Assembly: GCA_935421135.1 (NCBI GenBank)
Contig: OW285196.1
Span: forward strand, 1,054,001 to 1,118,000
Source: Bugulina stolonifera
Taxonomy: Eukaryota; Bryozoa; Gymnolaemata; Cheilostomatida; Bugulidae
Direction: 5' to 3'
Length of the DNA: 64,000 nucleotides
The translations under genes were made by a program, and so were the position numbers. This document shows positions 50,301 to 58,794 of this stretch, piece by piece; positions within the stretch are counted from its first letter, which is position 1; every line of letters starts with the position of its first letter. The notes under the pieces were generated by a model. That model was not told where the DNA came from and did not search any database. It worked only from the letters and a program-made list of their open reading frames with translations.

Positions 50301-51183
50301 GTCACATTAATGACTTGCGAATTTGACATGGTTTCTGCCAAGTCAATGTGGTGGATAAAAATTTTGTACAGTGCATAGCTAACATGGGAAAAAAGTCTAC
50401 ATGTTAATCCATTTTACTTCATCAGTGCTACTAGCAGCATTTATAGTATATCAAGGTTAGCAACGAGGGTACACACCAAATGTAACATCTAAGCTGTGTG
50501 TACGTGAGGCTGCATAGTCACAAGTCACACGTAAGTAAAGTGTAAGTGTAGAGTAAGTGTAGAGTAAGTGTAGTGTAAGTGTCAGTAATGAACACAATGT
50601 ACAGTGCAACAATATGTACATGTAGAGTGGAATTGCAGGACTGGCCAATGGACATTCTAATCTATACTGTACCATGTGCTGATGTAACACTGTATCACCA
50701 TTACTACATGTAATATATGATACTACATGACCAGTCTCAACCGTAGTACCAATATTACTACATAATATATAGACTAGTTGCCATAATTGTATAACATACA
50801 TGCCCAGCTACACCGTGGTATGGTTTTTCATGCATTGGGATGTTTACTATGAGAAAAAAGTGATGTCTTTGAAAAAGTAAAATTTTTGAAGTTGTCTTCC
50901 ACTTGACTTGTTTTTCGACTTCGACTTGACTTGTGACTTTCATGACGGCTGACTTGATTTAACTTGAGAGATTGACTGGTAAATGTATAGGCCTAGGGGT
51001 CGACATGGATACCTAATCATTAGTTACCTTGAGCTCTGCCTGAGCCACTATCTGACTTGCTTTATTATAGATATGGCACCTGAGTACTGTACTGCCTACG
51101 TCTACTACTAGTATAAACTTCTGTCCTACTGAGCCATCATCATCTCCTGGTCCCACATAACGGGGCGGAATATTATCAGCCAT
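21874..51183 (-). CDS. GK5: Glycerol kinase 5 orthologue, complete gene (10 exons)
   Basis: FGGY-family carbohydrate kinase; family members transfer phosphate from ATP to glycerol. Coding exons in order: 51028-51183, 49451-49544, 47919-48178, 47474-47515, 46746-46883, 27159-27232, 25461-25648, 25084-25283, 22772-22935 and 21874-22156. They sum to 1599 nt, exactly 533 codons (532 residues plus TGA). Human GK5 is about 529 residues, so the length fits. Every exon pair keeps phase. Motifs: N-terminal phosphate loop [28 protein letters not shown]; catalytic-region [20 protein letters not shown]; and the FGGY signature region [14 protein letters not shown]. Intron 5 is about 19.5 kb and holds a CA-rich minisatellite, a 10.4-kb insertion and a nested gene. 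The start codon is the ATG at 51181-51183, just after a possible 5'-UTR acceptor. GK rather than GK5 is less likely, because the sequence follows GK5 in details such as [18 protein letters not shown]. Confidence 0.95.
22157..22771. other. GK5 intron 9
   Basis: Apart from a C-homopolymer run of about 19 bases (about 22729-22745), no repeat or gene is seen. The poly-C may cause sequencing or assembly slippage. Confidence 0.6.
22772..22935 (-). CDS. GK5: GK5 exon 9
   Basis: Encodes [17 protein letters not shown], then [19 protein letters not shown]. It aligns with human APLNDPWACASFMGL and YHLVRAILESIAF. Acceptor ttacag, donor GTACAC. Confidence 0.95.
23281..24248. mobile_element. MITE with TAGTGCTGGGCGGT ends (968 bp)
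   Basis: Inverted termini TAGTGCTGGGCGGT and ACCGCCCAGCACTA, followed on both sides by cattcagtttt-type blocks in inverted order. Flanking octamers (ctatatag, ctatgtgt) match at 5 of 8 positions, so hAT is possible but not proved. The interior is three diverged direct repeats of about 200 bp (gaattcatgttatgc ... cagccat). It lies in GK5 intron 8. Confidence 0.7.
24590..25040. repeat. 15-bp tandem array in GK5 intron 8
   Basis: About 28 copies of atagatagtatagaat with variants (acagacagtatagaat, agtatagaatatag). It ends about 45 bp downstream of the GK5 exon 8 donor. Confidence 0.9.
25084..25283 (-). CDS. GK5: GK5 exon 8
   Basis: Encodes [19 protein letters not shown], then [13 protein letters not shown] and [12 protein letters not shown]. 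The [10 protein letters not shown] block is the conserved kinase segment before APxxD. Acceptor ctttag, donor GTGTGT. Confidence 0.95.
25305..25455. repeat. 36-bp tandem repeat with donor-like motifs beside GK5 exon 7
   Basis: Four to five units of catacacatgttgatatact followed by tacatcatata. On the - strand each contains GTAAGTATATC, a strong donor-like sequence. The array begins within about 15 bp of the true exon 7 donor (GTTAGTG, 25454-25460). Confidence 0.9.
25461..25648 (-). CDS. GK5: GK5 exon 7: catalytic core
   Basis: Encodes [19 protein letters not shown], then [29 protein letters not shown] and ASITG. The DQQ and GTGSF motifs are the substrate- and ATP-site signatures of glycerol kinases. 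Confidence 0.96.
25672..27158. repeat. 55-bp array built from the GK5 exon 6 / intron 6 junction
   Basis: About 27 units of ctatgataggtgatagtata ... atacttaccatgtgt. On the - strand each unit repeats ACATATACTATCACCTATC, then ATAGACACATG, then GTAAGTATATAG. This is the last ~30 nt of exon 6 and its donor. The last unit runs without a break into the real exon 6 at 27159. Confidence 0.95.
27159..27232 (-). CDS. GK5: GK5 exon 6
   Basis: A 74-nt exon encodes [19 protein letters not shown], then PIIDT, matching human WSGMITSLISIPLSLLPPV. Acceptor ctctttag, donor GTAAGT (27153-27158). Phase 0 in, phase 2 out. Confidence 0.9.
27233..28247. other. GK5 intron 5, right-hand unique stretch with possible SINE
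   Basis: No gene recognised. About 27660-27850 has, on the - strand, a B-box-like gggtttcgactcctgg and low-level tRNA-like character, possibly an old SINE. 27598-27668 is a short run of actatgttacatgt-type repeats. Confidence 0.4.
28248..31655. repeat. CA-rich 44-bp minisatellite, left block (about 75 copies)
   Basis: Unit tactactatatactagtgta followed by gtatgtactcc and (CA)n(TA)n, 42-60 bp because the internal CA and TA runs vary. Rare markers (cacacctatac, tagcatgtact, tattagtg) recur about every 580-610 bp, showing a higher-order repeat. It is continuous with the block at 42090-46730 except for the 10.4-kb insertion. Confidence 0.96.
32262..32540. repeat. 139-bp tandem duplication
   Basis: The segment starting gacgattgatttgatattt is present twice in tandem (32262 and 32401), almost identical, so the duplication is recent. 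Confidence 0.92.
32541..33999. other. Interior of the 10.4-kb insertion, no recognised gene
   Basis: AT-rich sequence with a 108-codon + frame (32795-33121) that has no family signature I can name. Downstream exons of the nested - strand gene could lie here, but none were placed. Confidence 0.35.
34000..37895 (-). CDS. Nested gene with tyrosine-recombinase-like C-terminal module (partial, 5 exons)
   Basis: Five exons, 37847-37895, 36652-36726, 35700-35771, 34995-35192 and 34000-34104, all have AG/GT borders and all join in phase 1, which is very unlikely by chance. The large exon reads [19 protein letters not shown], then [36 protein letters not shown] and LEEIDI. The FMGHD...YRQ spacing resembles the His...Tyr end of tyrosine recombinases. 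The whole block resembles a family of uncharacterised invertebrate and fish proteins (..ANFMGHD...REYYRLPE...AKVSKLL..ME.G...GKSLE.I) that I associate with Crypton-type recombinases. Flanking small exons are acidic ([32 protein letters not shown]), as if duplicated. The upstream catalytic Arg domain is not seen. A possible 5' non-coding exon ends at 38591 (donor GTAAGTGA). Confidence 0.6.
34625..34725 (+). pseudogene. Possible reverse-transcriptase C-terminal relic
   Basis: The frame [21 protein letters not shown] resembles the GKRxRGRPxxRW end of invertebrate LINE reverse transcriptases. The match is short and stands alone, opposite in strand to the nested gene. Recognition is by pattern only. 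Confidence 0.3.
35483..35580 (+). mobile_element. tRNA-derived SINE fragment (Leu/Ser-type)
   Basis: tggctgagctggttaagtgg is an A box of the long-variable-arm (Leu/Ser) class, and ccaggttcaaacctgg is a well-paired T arm with B box. The acceptor stem does not pair, so it is a SINE or tRNA relic rather than a tRNA gene. Confidence 0.55.
35905..37740. repeat. Dispersed CAAATGAGGAC motif cluster
   Basis: More than 20 copies of caaatgaggac (and caaataaggac, caaacgaggac, caaatggggac) at 40-110 bp spacing, all in + orientation. They are embedded in larger diverged repeats (aatcagtttgttgtcaaagg...gtcaaatgaggacatgg). They lie in introns of the nested gene. Confidence 0.85.
37900..41690. other. Right interior of the 10.4-kb insertion
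   Basis: AT-rich, without a recognised gene. A diverged direct repeat links about 40325-40470 and 41163-41310 (gcatgcagtcaggagctgct... / gcatgtagtcaggagttgtt... then tactcagt blocks). A donor-like GTAAGTGA at 38584-38590 (- strand) may end a leader exon of the nested gene. Confidence 0.45.
42094..46730. repeat. CA-rich 44-bp minisatellite, right block (about 100 copies)
   Basis: Same unit as 28248-31655. Its first about 700 bp repeat the higher-order marker order of the left block (cacacctatac around 42253 and 42757, tagcatg around 42549). It ends about 15 bp from the GK5 exon 5 donor. Confidence 0.96.
46746..46883 (-). CDS. GK5: GK5 exon 5
   Basis: Encodes [19 protein letters not shown], then [19 protein letters not shown] and [19 protein letters not shown] is a hallmark glycerol kinase segment. 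Phase 0 at both ends. Confidence 0.96.
46934..47221. mobile_element. MITE with about 34-bp inverted ends (288 bp)
   Basis: Left AAGGTGAGAACACATGAGAG, continuing to cgttttggggcga; right end is its near-perfect complement (tcgccccaaaatgctctcgt, then gtgttttcacctt). Flanks show TTA or TA on both sides, so a Tc1/mariner- or Harbinger-type origin is possible. No coding frame. It lies in GK5 intron 4. Confidence 0.75.
47291..47405. repeat. Simple repeats (CCAG)n and (GTGA)n
   Basis: ccag repeated about seven times, then gtgagtgaatca-type repeats. Lies in GK5 intron 4. Confidence 0.92.
47474..47515 (-). CDS. GK5: GK5 exon 4 (42-nt microexon)
   Basis: Encodes [14 protein letters not shown], matching human TSLRLVWILQNLTE. 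Fourteen whole codons, phase 0 at both ends, so skipping it would keep frame. Acceptor tttgtag, donor GTATGT. Confidence 0.93.
47805..47918. repeat. 20-bp repeat of the GK5 exon 3 donor
   Basis: Six to seven units of aacttacagtatgagtcatg / aacttacagcttgagtcatg. On the - strand each reads CATGACTCAAGCT|GTAAGTT, a copy of the exon 3 end plus donor. The true donor is at 47913-47918. Confidence 0.93.
47919..48178 (-). CDS. GK5: GK5 exon 3
   Basis: Encodes [18 protein letters not shown], then [28 protein letters not shown] and ALKFMTQA. It matches human GLGISTQRATFITWNK and NFISWQDLRA. Phase 1 in, phase 0 out. Confidence 0.95.
48396..49107. repeat. 64-bp tandem array in GK5 intron 2 (11 copies)
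   Basis: Unit aaccaacctttatatacatg, then tagtagtactctagtaac, aatgcaatactacccagtt and cagtgtg. Very homogeneous, so recently expanded. Not adjacent to a splice site. Confidence 0.95.
49451..49544 (-). CDS. GK5: GK5 exon 2
   Basis: Encodes [19 protein letters not shown], then [12 protein letters not shown], matching human ENLYPQIGWVEIDPDVLW. Acceptor attgtag, donor GTTCAG. Phase 0 in, phase 1 out. Confidence 0.94.
49630..50225. other. Unclassified repeat-like DNA in GK5 intron 1
   Basis: Locally more GC-rich, with a hairpin gttccctctt...aagagggaac (about 49784-49812). Frames on both strands are open for up to 100 codons but show no family motif. It may be an old transposon. Confidence 0.3.
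50240..50980. mobile_element. Interspersed repeat, copy A (cttgactt-ended)
   Basis: Shares long stretches with 58795-59325: gataaaaattttgtacagtg (aata- in the other copy), atcagtgctactagcagca, atatcaaggttagc and aaattgcaggactggcca. Ends are rich in gacttgactt. No coding frame. Confidence 0.65.
51028..51183 (-). CDS. GK5: GK5 exon 1: start codon and phosphate-binding loop
   Basis: ATG at 51181-51183. Encodes [19 protein letters not shown], then [19 protein letters not shown] and AQAELK. The DVGST loop is the first FGGY ATP-phosphate motif. An AG|GTGAATTG just 5' of the ATG may be the acceptor of a 5'-UTR intron. Donor GTAACT. Confidence 0.93.
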
Positions 51184-51214
51184 AAATGATTCAATTCACC
51201 TGCCAGCAAATCTA

Positions 51215-51510
51215 CAATACCACAACCTCTACAACAGTATCTATATGTTGGTAATATTGATACCACAACCTCTACAACAGTATCTATATGTTGGTAGTAT
51301 TGATACCACAACCTCTACAACAGTATCTATATGTTGGTAATATTGATACCACAACCTCTACAACAGTATCTATATGTTGGTAGTATTGATACCACAACCT
51401 CTACAACAGTATCTATATGTTGGTAATATTGATACCACAACCTCTACAACAGTATCTATATGTTGGTAGTATTGATACCACAACCTCTACAACAGTATCT
51501 ATATGTTGAT
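51215..51510. repeat. 43-bp tandem array just upstream of the GK5 start
   Basis: Seven copies of accacaacctctacaacagt followed by atctatatgttggtaatat and tgat; ends about 30 bp from the GK5 ATG. It may lie in a 5'-UTR intron. Confidence 0.93.
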
Positions 51511-51519
51511 AATTTGATA

Positions 51520-52840
51520 GCAGATAACAGACCTAGTAACTAATGACTACTCATACAACATACACGTATAGGCTATACAGACGAGCATTTGAAAATTGTT
51601 AAAACTTTTAAACAGGAAGCATAATTACCAAAATAGTCAACTGTGTACACGAATAAAATGAGGAAACTGCACCGATTTAGATGGAAAGTTAGTTATTCAT
51701 GATAGTCCAGCACTAAAGTCTTTTGATATGCTCATCATTGTTATAGGGAAATATGTTGAGGGTTTACATGAGTGTTTCACATCAGATTTTATTGCTGCAC
51801 ATGTATTAGATCTCTTATGGCACTCGCTCTCGTTCAGGAGAAACTTGTGAACAAAGTGACAAATGTCATAGTTAAATACAGAAACATTAGCCTGCTTGCT
51901 GCAAAGAGCCAGACTTTGGATGAAAGCTGATTAGGCAGTAGTTAATATAGAGTAGACATGGTGAGACATAAGAATGTGGAAGAATTTCTATAAGGAATGT
52001 GACCCTATAAACAGTATATGACACTAATACAGTACATGGATCCCAGTTAGACGCTTGTATGTAGGCTATACTGTTCACCTAAGCACTACAAGGCCGTTAT
52101 GGAGCAAACGGTGAAAATGCGCAATATTCTCATATCCATATTGCTAAATTTGCGAAATTCAATTGGGACAAATTTCAATGTAACTTATGGTAAAGCTTTA
52201 CAGGTCTATTTTATTTACAATGTTTACTATTGAACTTCCCCTTCTAGTCTCTCTCTTTCTAACCATGTTAAATTTATTTACGTTCAAACTGTCTATCAAA
52301 AAAGAATTAAAATAGTAGTTAATGTTTAATATCTGGGCTATGAAAATAGATAATTAGTATTAAACCTACCTAGCCTACAATATTGAAATATTTATTATAT
52401 AATACTTAATCATATTGGTATTAAATTATTGTAATGGTGAGAAGGGACATGGAATTGCTCAATTAAAATAATTGATTATAATACCACTACATTTTCTTTT
52501 ACAACTTATGATCTGACATGTACATGTATATACATATTCAATTATATTTAAGATTATTAATAATAATAATTGTAATCACTTCATTATATTAGTATATTAA
52601 TTTGATAAAATAATAATTCAATACAAATAATTTATTATTATCATTATACAAAAAGCTTGTACAATTTTGCTACAGTAACAGTAACATATAGTAGGCTTGC
52701 CAAGTTGTTCGACCCTTTTACTCCATAGAGTTACTCTATGGCCTCATCATTCCCGCGGAATCGGGAAGAGTTAGTAAGCCTGACCATAGGATAGGTAGGG
52801 AGGGATAGAGTAGAGCAAGAGTTATCTTTCAGATGAATTT
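51520..52840. other. Upstream flank of GK5
   Basis: Very AT-rich (especially 52300-52640), with no gene or clear promoter element recognised. The GK5 promoter and leader exon, if separate, would be expected here or further right. Confidence 0.4.
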
Positions 52841-52841
52841 G

Positions 52842-53117
52842 TGACTGTTCGAAAAAGGCAGTTTGAAACAGGACAGTACAAAACCGGACAGTTCGAAGCG
52901 CCAAACCCCCAGATTTCAAATCATTTTCATTTTCAGTATTATACTTTTATTTTACTATTTGTATTAATTAATTAAAATTAATTATCTGTGAGTTGTGTTC
53001 TTCTAAATGTAATCTTAATCTACACACTTTCGAACTGTCCTGTTTTGAACTGTCCTGTTCCGAACTGTCCTGTTTCGAACTGTCCTATTTCGAACGTCTT
53101 TTTCGAAATGTCCCTTT
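52842..53117. mobile_element. MITE with GGACAGTTCGAAAC arms, copy 1
   Basis: The left side repeats (gaaac)aggacagt(tcgaa) and the right side repeats the complement, tttcgaactgtcctg, about four times, around an AT-rich core. A second copy lies at 62965-63275 with the same layout and core (gagttgtgttcttctaaatg). Confidence 0.75.
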
Positions 53118-53976
53118 ACTCTTCCAGATAACTCTATGAGCCTGAGGCATAGTAAGTGTATTCTTACCTCAATCAATTCAGGACACTCAACCTCCACCAG
53201 ACCATAATGGTACAAAAATAGAGGGCTTGCATGTTATGTTTAAGAAAAGTAAGGGGAGAACCAGTGGTTGTCCCGTATCGGCTTTCCAGCACTTTGCTGT
53301 TTTCAATTTTCAGATTGAGATTTTAGAGGCACTACCCTTAGATCTGGTATGGACCTTGGTAAAAACTGTTATGATATATATTGTTTGTATATGAGATGCA
53401 GCATATCCATGTGACACAGGTCCAGGACAGTTACAGTAGAGTATATGTATATGCGACACACACTGTGTTTGAGCGACTTGCAAAATGGAGCTAAGTGCAT
53501 TTGTTTACAAAATTAAAATAGTCGTGTATAATATCAAAGTCGTTGGTTTGATAGATCAAGGGCCTTGATAATAACCGATATTAAAATTAATATAGAATTA
53601 AAAATAATATTCAATTTTAATAACCGGACATGTGGAATCTCAGTGGGCCTATCTTCACTTCCGGCTGAACCGAAACTTCATGGGATTCAAGTGGTTTTCT
53701 CTGGCATATAGAGTAAAGTGTGAGGGAACAACTTCACATTTAGACCTATAATAACCTACTAAGAAGAGTTGTAGACAACTCAATGTACTCATTGGCTACT
53801 AAGACTTCATTAGCCTATTGACAATGGCTATTTTCTCTAGAAAAAGGTCAAATTGCTTTTTTACACTACCTTATGTCTCAGTTTAATATTTATTGTTGCA
53901 TGCAGACCGCAACAGACTAGTGTATGGGAATTCTCCACTCTTGGGCACTGGTGGCAGAAGAATATGACTCCTGAAC

Positions 53977-56366
53977 CGGTGTAACTAAAACACCGTCTAC
54001 GCCGTCTACACCGTCTCCAGAAAAACGCCGTCTGCTTCCGGTTTAAAGAAATAATATTTTGGTGGCGAGAAATCTTCGGAGTTGTCTTTTCTTCGAGTTA
54101 AATTTTAAAAGAAGACAACTTCAACTTGCTTTCTCCAACAATAAATTGTGATGGCTATTAAAATGCCAGTTTATCTGTTGTTTTACTGCTAGTATATTGC
54201 AATGTTATATAATTGTATAATTATGTATAATGCTGCATTATATTGTACATTATACATTACAAGGCTTTACACAGGCTATAACTCTTTTTGAACCAATTAA
54301 TGATCACAATCATGTGAAGTTTTTTTCTCTTCTTGCTAGAAACAAGTTGGAGAAGGCAACTTCACACTAGGAAGTAGATTATTAATAGCCTGACTGATAA
54401 GATTGTCTATAATATTAATTTGGTGCTAATTATGATTTCAGATTGCAGGATTTGTTGTACAAAGCAAGTCTGTTTCAAGAAGGTGTGAAGCCTAACAGGG
54501 TTGCATGAGATTGATGACAACTTATAAAATAAATTGGTACTCAAATTAGAAATCTACAGGTAGGTAAGGCGAAACCTTGAGTTGTACTTTGTGCTGCCTA
54601 CAGCTGTGGTCATAGTATTTTGTACATACCTAGAGACATGTGCACAGGCATTTGTTGCAGAACAACATAATATTGCTACAATATGTACTTTTGCCGCATT
54701 ACCACTATACCATAAATATACAGTATAATTATTCCTTCCGAAAATACAAAGGAGGCAAAGCTTCGTTTAATTTGGACAGACCTGTGCTGAGTAGGTGCGA
54801 CTCCTACGGAGCCCAAACTCTATGTTAGCATCAGCACCGAATGTCCCCATTTTCCTATATCCAGCAGTTTGTTACCAGTTACCAGCTACTATCCAGTTTG
54901 TTACCCAAGGTTAGAGCTGAACCAAATATAGTTGATTCAAACACTAAATTTGCAACAAAGATACATCAACATAAATGTACATTACAGATAAACATGCCAC
55001 CATAATAATCTTTGACCACTATTTTACAATCGACAATTCCTGTTTACTATGGCGACATTAGTGTTAGTGACTACCAGGAGGTCTGATACAACCCCGTGGG
55101 AATTGCACCCACCTAACACATTACTCAAGGGTTTTCTCAGCTGTAACAAATGGCAGAATATTTGGCAAACCAAACAGTTTCTTGGACTCCAGAGGAACAC
55201 CTCAATTCCCATCTATCCCACTGATCTAAACCCTGGACAAGGTACAATGTAGATAGGACCCTACTGACTCTGTTAATTAGATAACGTACACCTATAACAA
55301 TGCATACCATGCAAAGAAATCTTAATATCTACATGTATATGTACAATAAGACATCACACGTTGTGAAACATTGGTTTATGAGAAATACTGCAATGATTGC
55401 ATAAAGTATTATTGTTATATAACTAAATTAGTACTAACCTGTTTATTCAACCCATCAAGTCTGGTCAGAAGTTATACTCTCCTGCTATGTGTGCACAAGA
55501 GTGGACGATTTAACGTTTTGTTGCAATTTGTTTGCAAGATTGTGTGCTATAGAATAATGGCAGTGTACATGGAGCATGGCTGTGTGAAATGTAATACAAT
55601 TATAATTGACTGCTACAAAGAAAAAGTAAATTATTCAATTTTGGTATAATTCCCCCTAGGCCACTTTATGCAATAGAGTTTCGTTCCCATCTAGTTACCA
55701 AGAAAAAAAGCAAACTTGACAGTAGGCCTATAATCACAAATCAGAGAAAGCTATAACATGCAAAAAGCTAGGTAAAATGTACAAGACCTCTTCAATAATA
55801 TGTCAGCACTATTGGTATGATAAACTGGCATTACTGCCATCACGCCTTCTTCAAACAGACTCAGCTTGCTTTGCACAGCAATTTCTACAATTTAAAATGA
55901 TAATTAAACACTAACTAAATATTATAGAGACAAGCTTACCAGTCAGGTTAATAATAATCTACTTCCTAGTGTGAAGTTGCCTTCTCCAACTTGTTTCTAG
56001 CAAGAACAGAAGAAAACTTCACATGATTGGGATCATTAATTGGTTCAAAGATGGCTATAACCTGTGTAAAGCCAAGTAAAAATAATCATTACAGCATTGC
56101 ACATACATGTATAACATCATGAAGCAGCAAAACAGCAGCCAAACTGACATTTTTATTGCCAAAAGCATCACAAGAATTTATAGCAAGACTTTCATCACAA
56201 ATTATTAGAGAAGCGGGTAGAAGTTGTCTTCTTTTACAATTTGAGTCAAAAGAAAAGACAAATCCAAAGATTTTTCGCCACAAAAGTATTATTTCTTTAA
56301 ACCGGAAGTAGACGGCGTTTTTCTGGAGACGGTGTAGACGGCGTAGACGGTGTTTTAGTTACACCC
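53977..56366. mobile_element. 2390-bp long-TIR transposon (Mutator-like candidate)
   Basis: Ends GGTGTAACTAAAACACCGTC, continuing through gccgtctacaccgtctcc. Inverted similarity extends, with indels, to about 430 bp (54410 and 55930). The 9-bp direct repeat CTCCTGAAC flanks it (53968-53976, 56367-56375), and the neighbouring 527-bp copy gives the empty site. Long inverted repeats with 9-bp duplications suggest a Mutator-like element. No intact transposase; internal frames are short and unrecognised. Confidence 0.85.
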
Positions 56367-56481
56367 CTCCTGAACAGATTCACTGGCACTGCATATTGGG
56401 CACAGGTAATGTGATTTGTTGAAAGAATTGGCTAGTTCTGTATATAAAAGACATGTCTGTTATATACAGAACTAGGGAGGA

Positions 56482-56539
56482 ACGTCAGCGGCTTGGTCAG
56501 CTCAAACGAGCTTATTTGAGCTGACCAAGCCGCTGACGT
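56482..56539. other. Perfect hairpin, 25-bp stem and 8-nt loop (copy 1)
   Basis: acgtcagcggcttggtcagc, then tcaaa, loop cgagctta, and the exact complement. GC-rich in an AT-rich setting. Repeated exactly 527 bp downstream. Confidence 0.93.
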
Positions 56540-57008
56540 CCCTACCAAAACGGACATGTGGAATCTCAGTGGGCCTATCTTCACTTCCGGCTGAACCGAA
56601 ACTTCATGGGATTCAAGTGGTTTTCTCTGGCATATAGAGTAAAGTGTGAGGGAACAACTTCACATTTAGACCTATAATAACCTACTAAGAAGAGTTGTAG
56701 ACAACTCAATGTACTCATTGGCTACTAAGACTTCATTAGCCTATTGACAATGGCTATTTTCTCTAGAAAAAGGTCAAATTGCTTTTTTACACTACCTTAT
56801 GTCTCAGTTTAATATTTATTGTTGCATGCAGACCGCAACAGACTAGTGTATAGGAATTCTCCACTCTTGGGCACTGGTGGCAGAAGAATATGACTCCTGA
56901 ACAGATTCACTGGCACTGCATATTGGGCACAGGTAATGTGATTTGTTGAAAGAATTGGCTAGTTCTGCATATAAAAGACATGTCTGTTATATACAGAACT
57001 AGGGAGGA

Positions 57009-57066
57009 ACGTCAGCGGCTTGGTCAGCTCAAACGAGCTTATTTGAGCTGACCAAGCCGCTGACGT
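57009..57066. other. Perfect hairpin, 25-bp stem and 8-nt loop (copy 2)
   Basis: Identical to the hairpin at 56482-56539, in the second 527-bp unit. Confidence 0.93.
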
Positions 57067-57083
57067 CCCTACCAAAACGACAC

Positions 57084-57430
57084 CTAAGGGCTGCCCAGAT
57101 CCCTGCAGTGGTGTCCGGAAGTCCACAGTTCTTTGTTATCTCTCTGAGAGAGTCCTGAAGATGTAGAAAGGTGACCGCCTCGTTCCAGCCGTTCGCCGTG
57201 GGCTGGACGGGGTTGTTTCAGTAGAAGTCGTTCAATGAGACCAACCAGTCTGTTAACATCTACAGCATCCTCTCAAGTGGAAGTCCGTACGTTCTCCATG
57301 GCTAGGTTTTGCCTCCTCATTAGCCGCCATTGTTACAAGTCGTCTGGGGATTCGCTCAATCCCACTGCTGTCACCAATATTGTGGATGTGTCTCCGAGGG
57401 CCCAAGGTCTGCACACAAGCCTCCGATGAT
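57084..57430 (-). other. Unrecognised coding-like segment
   Basis: More GC-rich than its surroundings. On the - strand one frame reads NGWNEAVTFLHLQDSLRE, then ITKNCGLPDTTAGIWAALR up to a donor-like AG|GTGTCG at 57083. A second frame just upstream reads DAVDVNRLVGLIERLLLK and QPRPAHG. The two frames are offset, so either they are separate exons or a frameshift has occurred. It could be an exon of a third gene whose start lies further right. No family recognised. Confidence 0.35.
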
Positions 57431-57605
57431 TTATATAGCAATGCAGAGAACGGCTACCTAGCCAAGCAATTCCTGTGCCCAAACGGCTTACAAGTGTATA
57501 GCAAAGTCCAGATTAATAATGTACTAGCATAATTCAGCATAACTGTGTGCTAATGTCACGAGCAAAAATATAGGATAATATACTGTGTTACTAATAGACT
57601 ATAGT

Positions 57606-57611
57606 AATGTG

Positions 57612-57653
<42 letters not shown>

Positions 57654-57655
57654 GT
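57606..57655. repeat. (GTATAT)n simple repeat
   Basis: About seven tandem copies of gtatat. Confidence 0.93.
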
Positions 57656-58790
57656 GGAGTAATGAATGTTATATCATATGGATGTATATGTATAATGAAT
57701 GGATGATGTGTGGGTAATGAATGTGAACTGATACAATGTGTGTATATGAAATTGGTAAGTTGTAATTGTCTGTTCTTGAATTGTAGTAAACAGTGTGTTC
57801 CTCCTGATATTTTTATAGTATGGCATGTACATGCATAAATAAACACTAAAGATAACACACTGAAACCACACATTGTGAATCAATCTGCTTACAAAACAGG
57901 TTGCAATTAATTGTTGGTGCTGACGCAAGCAGGAACAAGGTGGGGGGATGATTCTGCGGGCTTCCTGGGCTCTTTGCCGTTTGGTTGGTTATGTCTGATG
58001 GTGCAATTTTTTGATGACCAATAACAGCGAGACACAAATAAATTTTGTTTACAACTTTGCAAATTTGCTCTGGTCAGATCCACTGAACTCCTGGCTAGTC
58101 AGTAGTATTTCATCTGCCACAGATACAAGTTGGTTTTGAAGAAATGTAATTCATTTAAGTTAGATTTTTAGTGTGAAAGTGAGAATATTGTCATATACTA
58201 CTCAACATATACGTGCAATAATAGCAAGCTATAAGGAGAACAAAGGTTCGTTGTAATTTACTATTAATCTACATATTTTATCATACTCACTTATCAATTA
58301 TTTCATATTCCTGTCAACTATTTTATATATGTACTTATGTTAAATATTATCTATACCCTGTCACTCATTGCTTGTAATCATACATTTATTGTTGTTTTAT
58401 GTTATTATTTTAGACTTCACGGTGTCGTCGGGTTGTGTATTAAAGTGTTAATCTACAATTGACAAAAGTTGGCTGTATTAATTAACTACACACACAACCA
58501 CATCAGTAGAGTAAACCTCTCTAAATAAGCTTGCTGGGTCCTTAGCAGACCATTAACTGCTACATTGAATGGTTATGAGAAGACTACTCCAATATGATAA
58601 CAATCAAGTCTAATCCCAGTCTATATAGTTCTATGCTATATAATTTCTAATGGTTCTATTTGGTATAATAATAATATGAATGGTTATGTATGTGTAATGT
58701 GGATGGTTCTATGTTCTATAGTATAGTTTGTATCGCTAACATTCTGGATTCTCTCCTACTTTGCTCAGTAACAGTATTTGTGAGAATAAT
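57656..58790. other. Stretch with no recognised gene
   Basis: AT-rich, unique-looking sequence. Small frames on both strands lack motifs. Confidence 0.5.
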
Positions 58791-58794
58791 ATAC

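Larger units (their letters stand above)
53625..57077. repeat. 527-bp tandem duplication, first copy carrying a transposon
   Basis: Copy 1 is 53625-56550 and copy 2 is 56551-57077 (cggacatgtggaatctcagt ... gacgtccctaccaaaa). Copy 2 is 527 bp; copy 1 is 2926 bp, the excess being exactly the 2390-bp element plus its 9-bp target duplication. The copies are almost identical. Each ends with a perfect 25-bp-stem hairpin. Confidence 0.95.

Noticed and set aside
54560..54680. THAP zinc-finger start (LCAAYSCGHS) inside the long-TIR element, suggesting a P element
   Set aside because: Only a few residues fit, no downstream CxxH or transposase frame, and the target duplication is 9 bp rather than 8.
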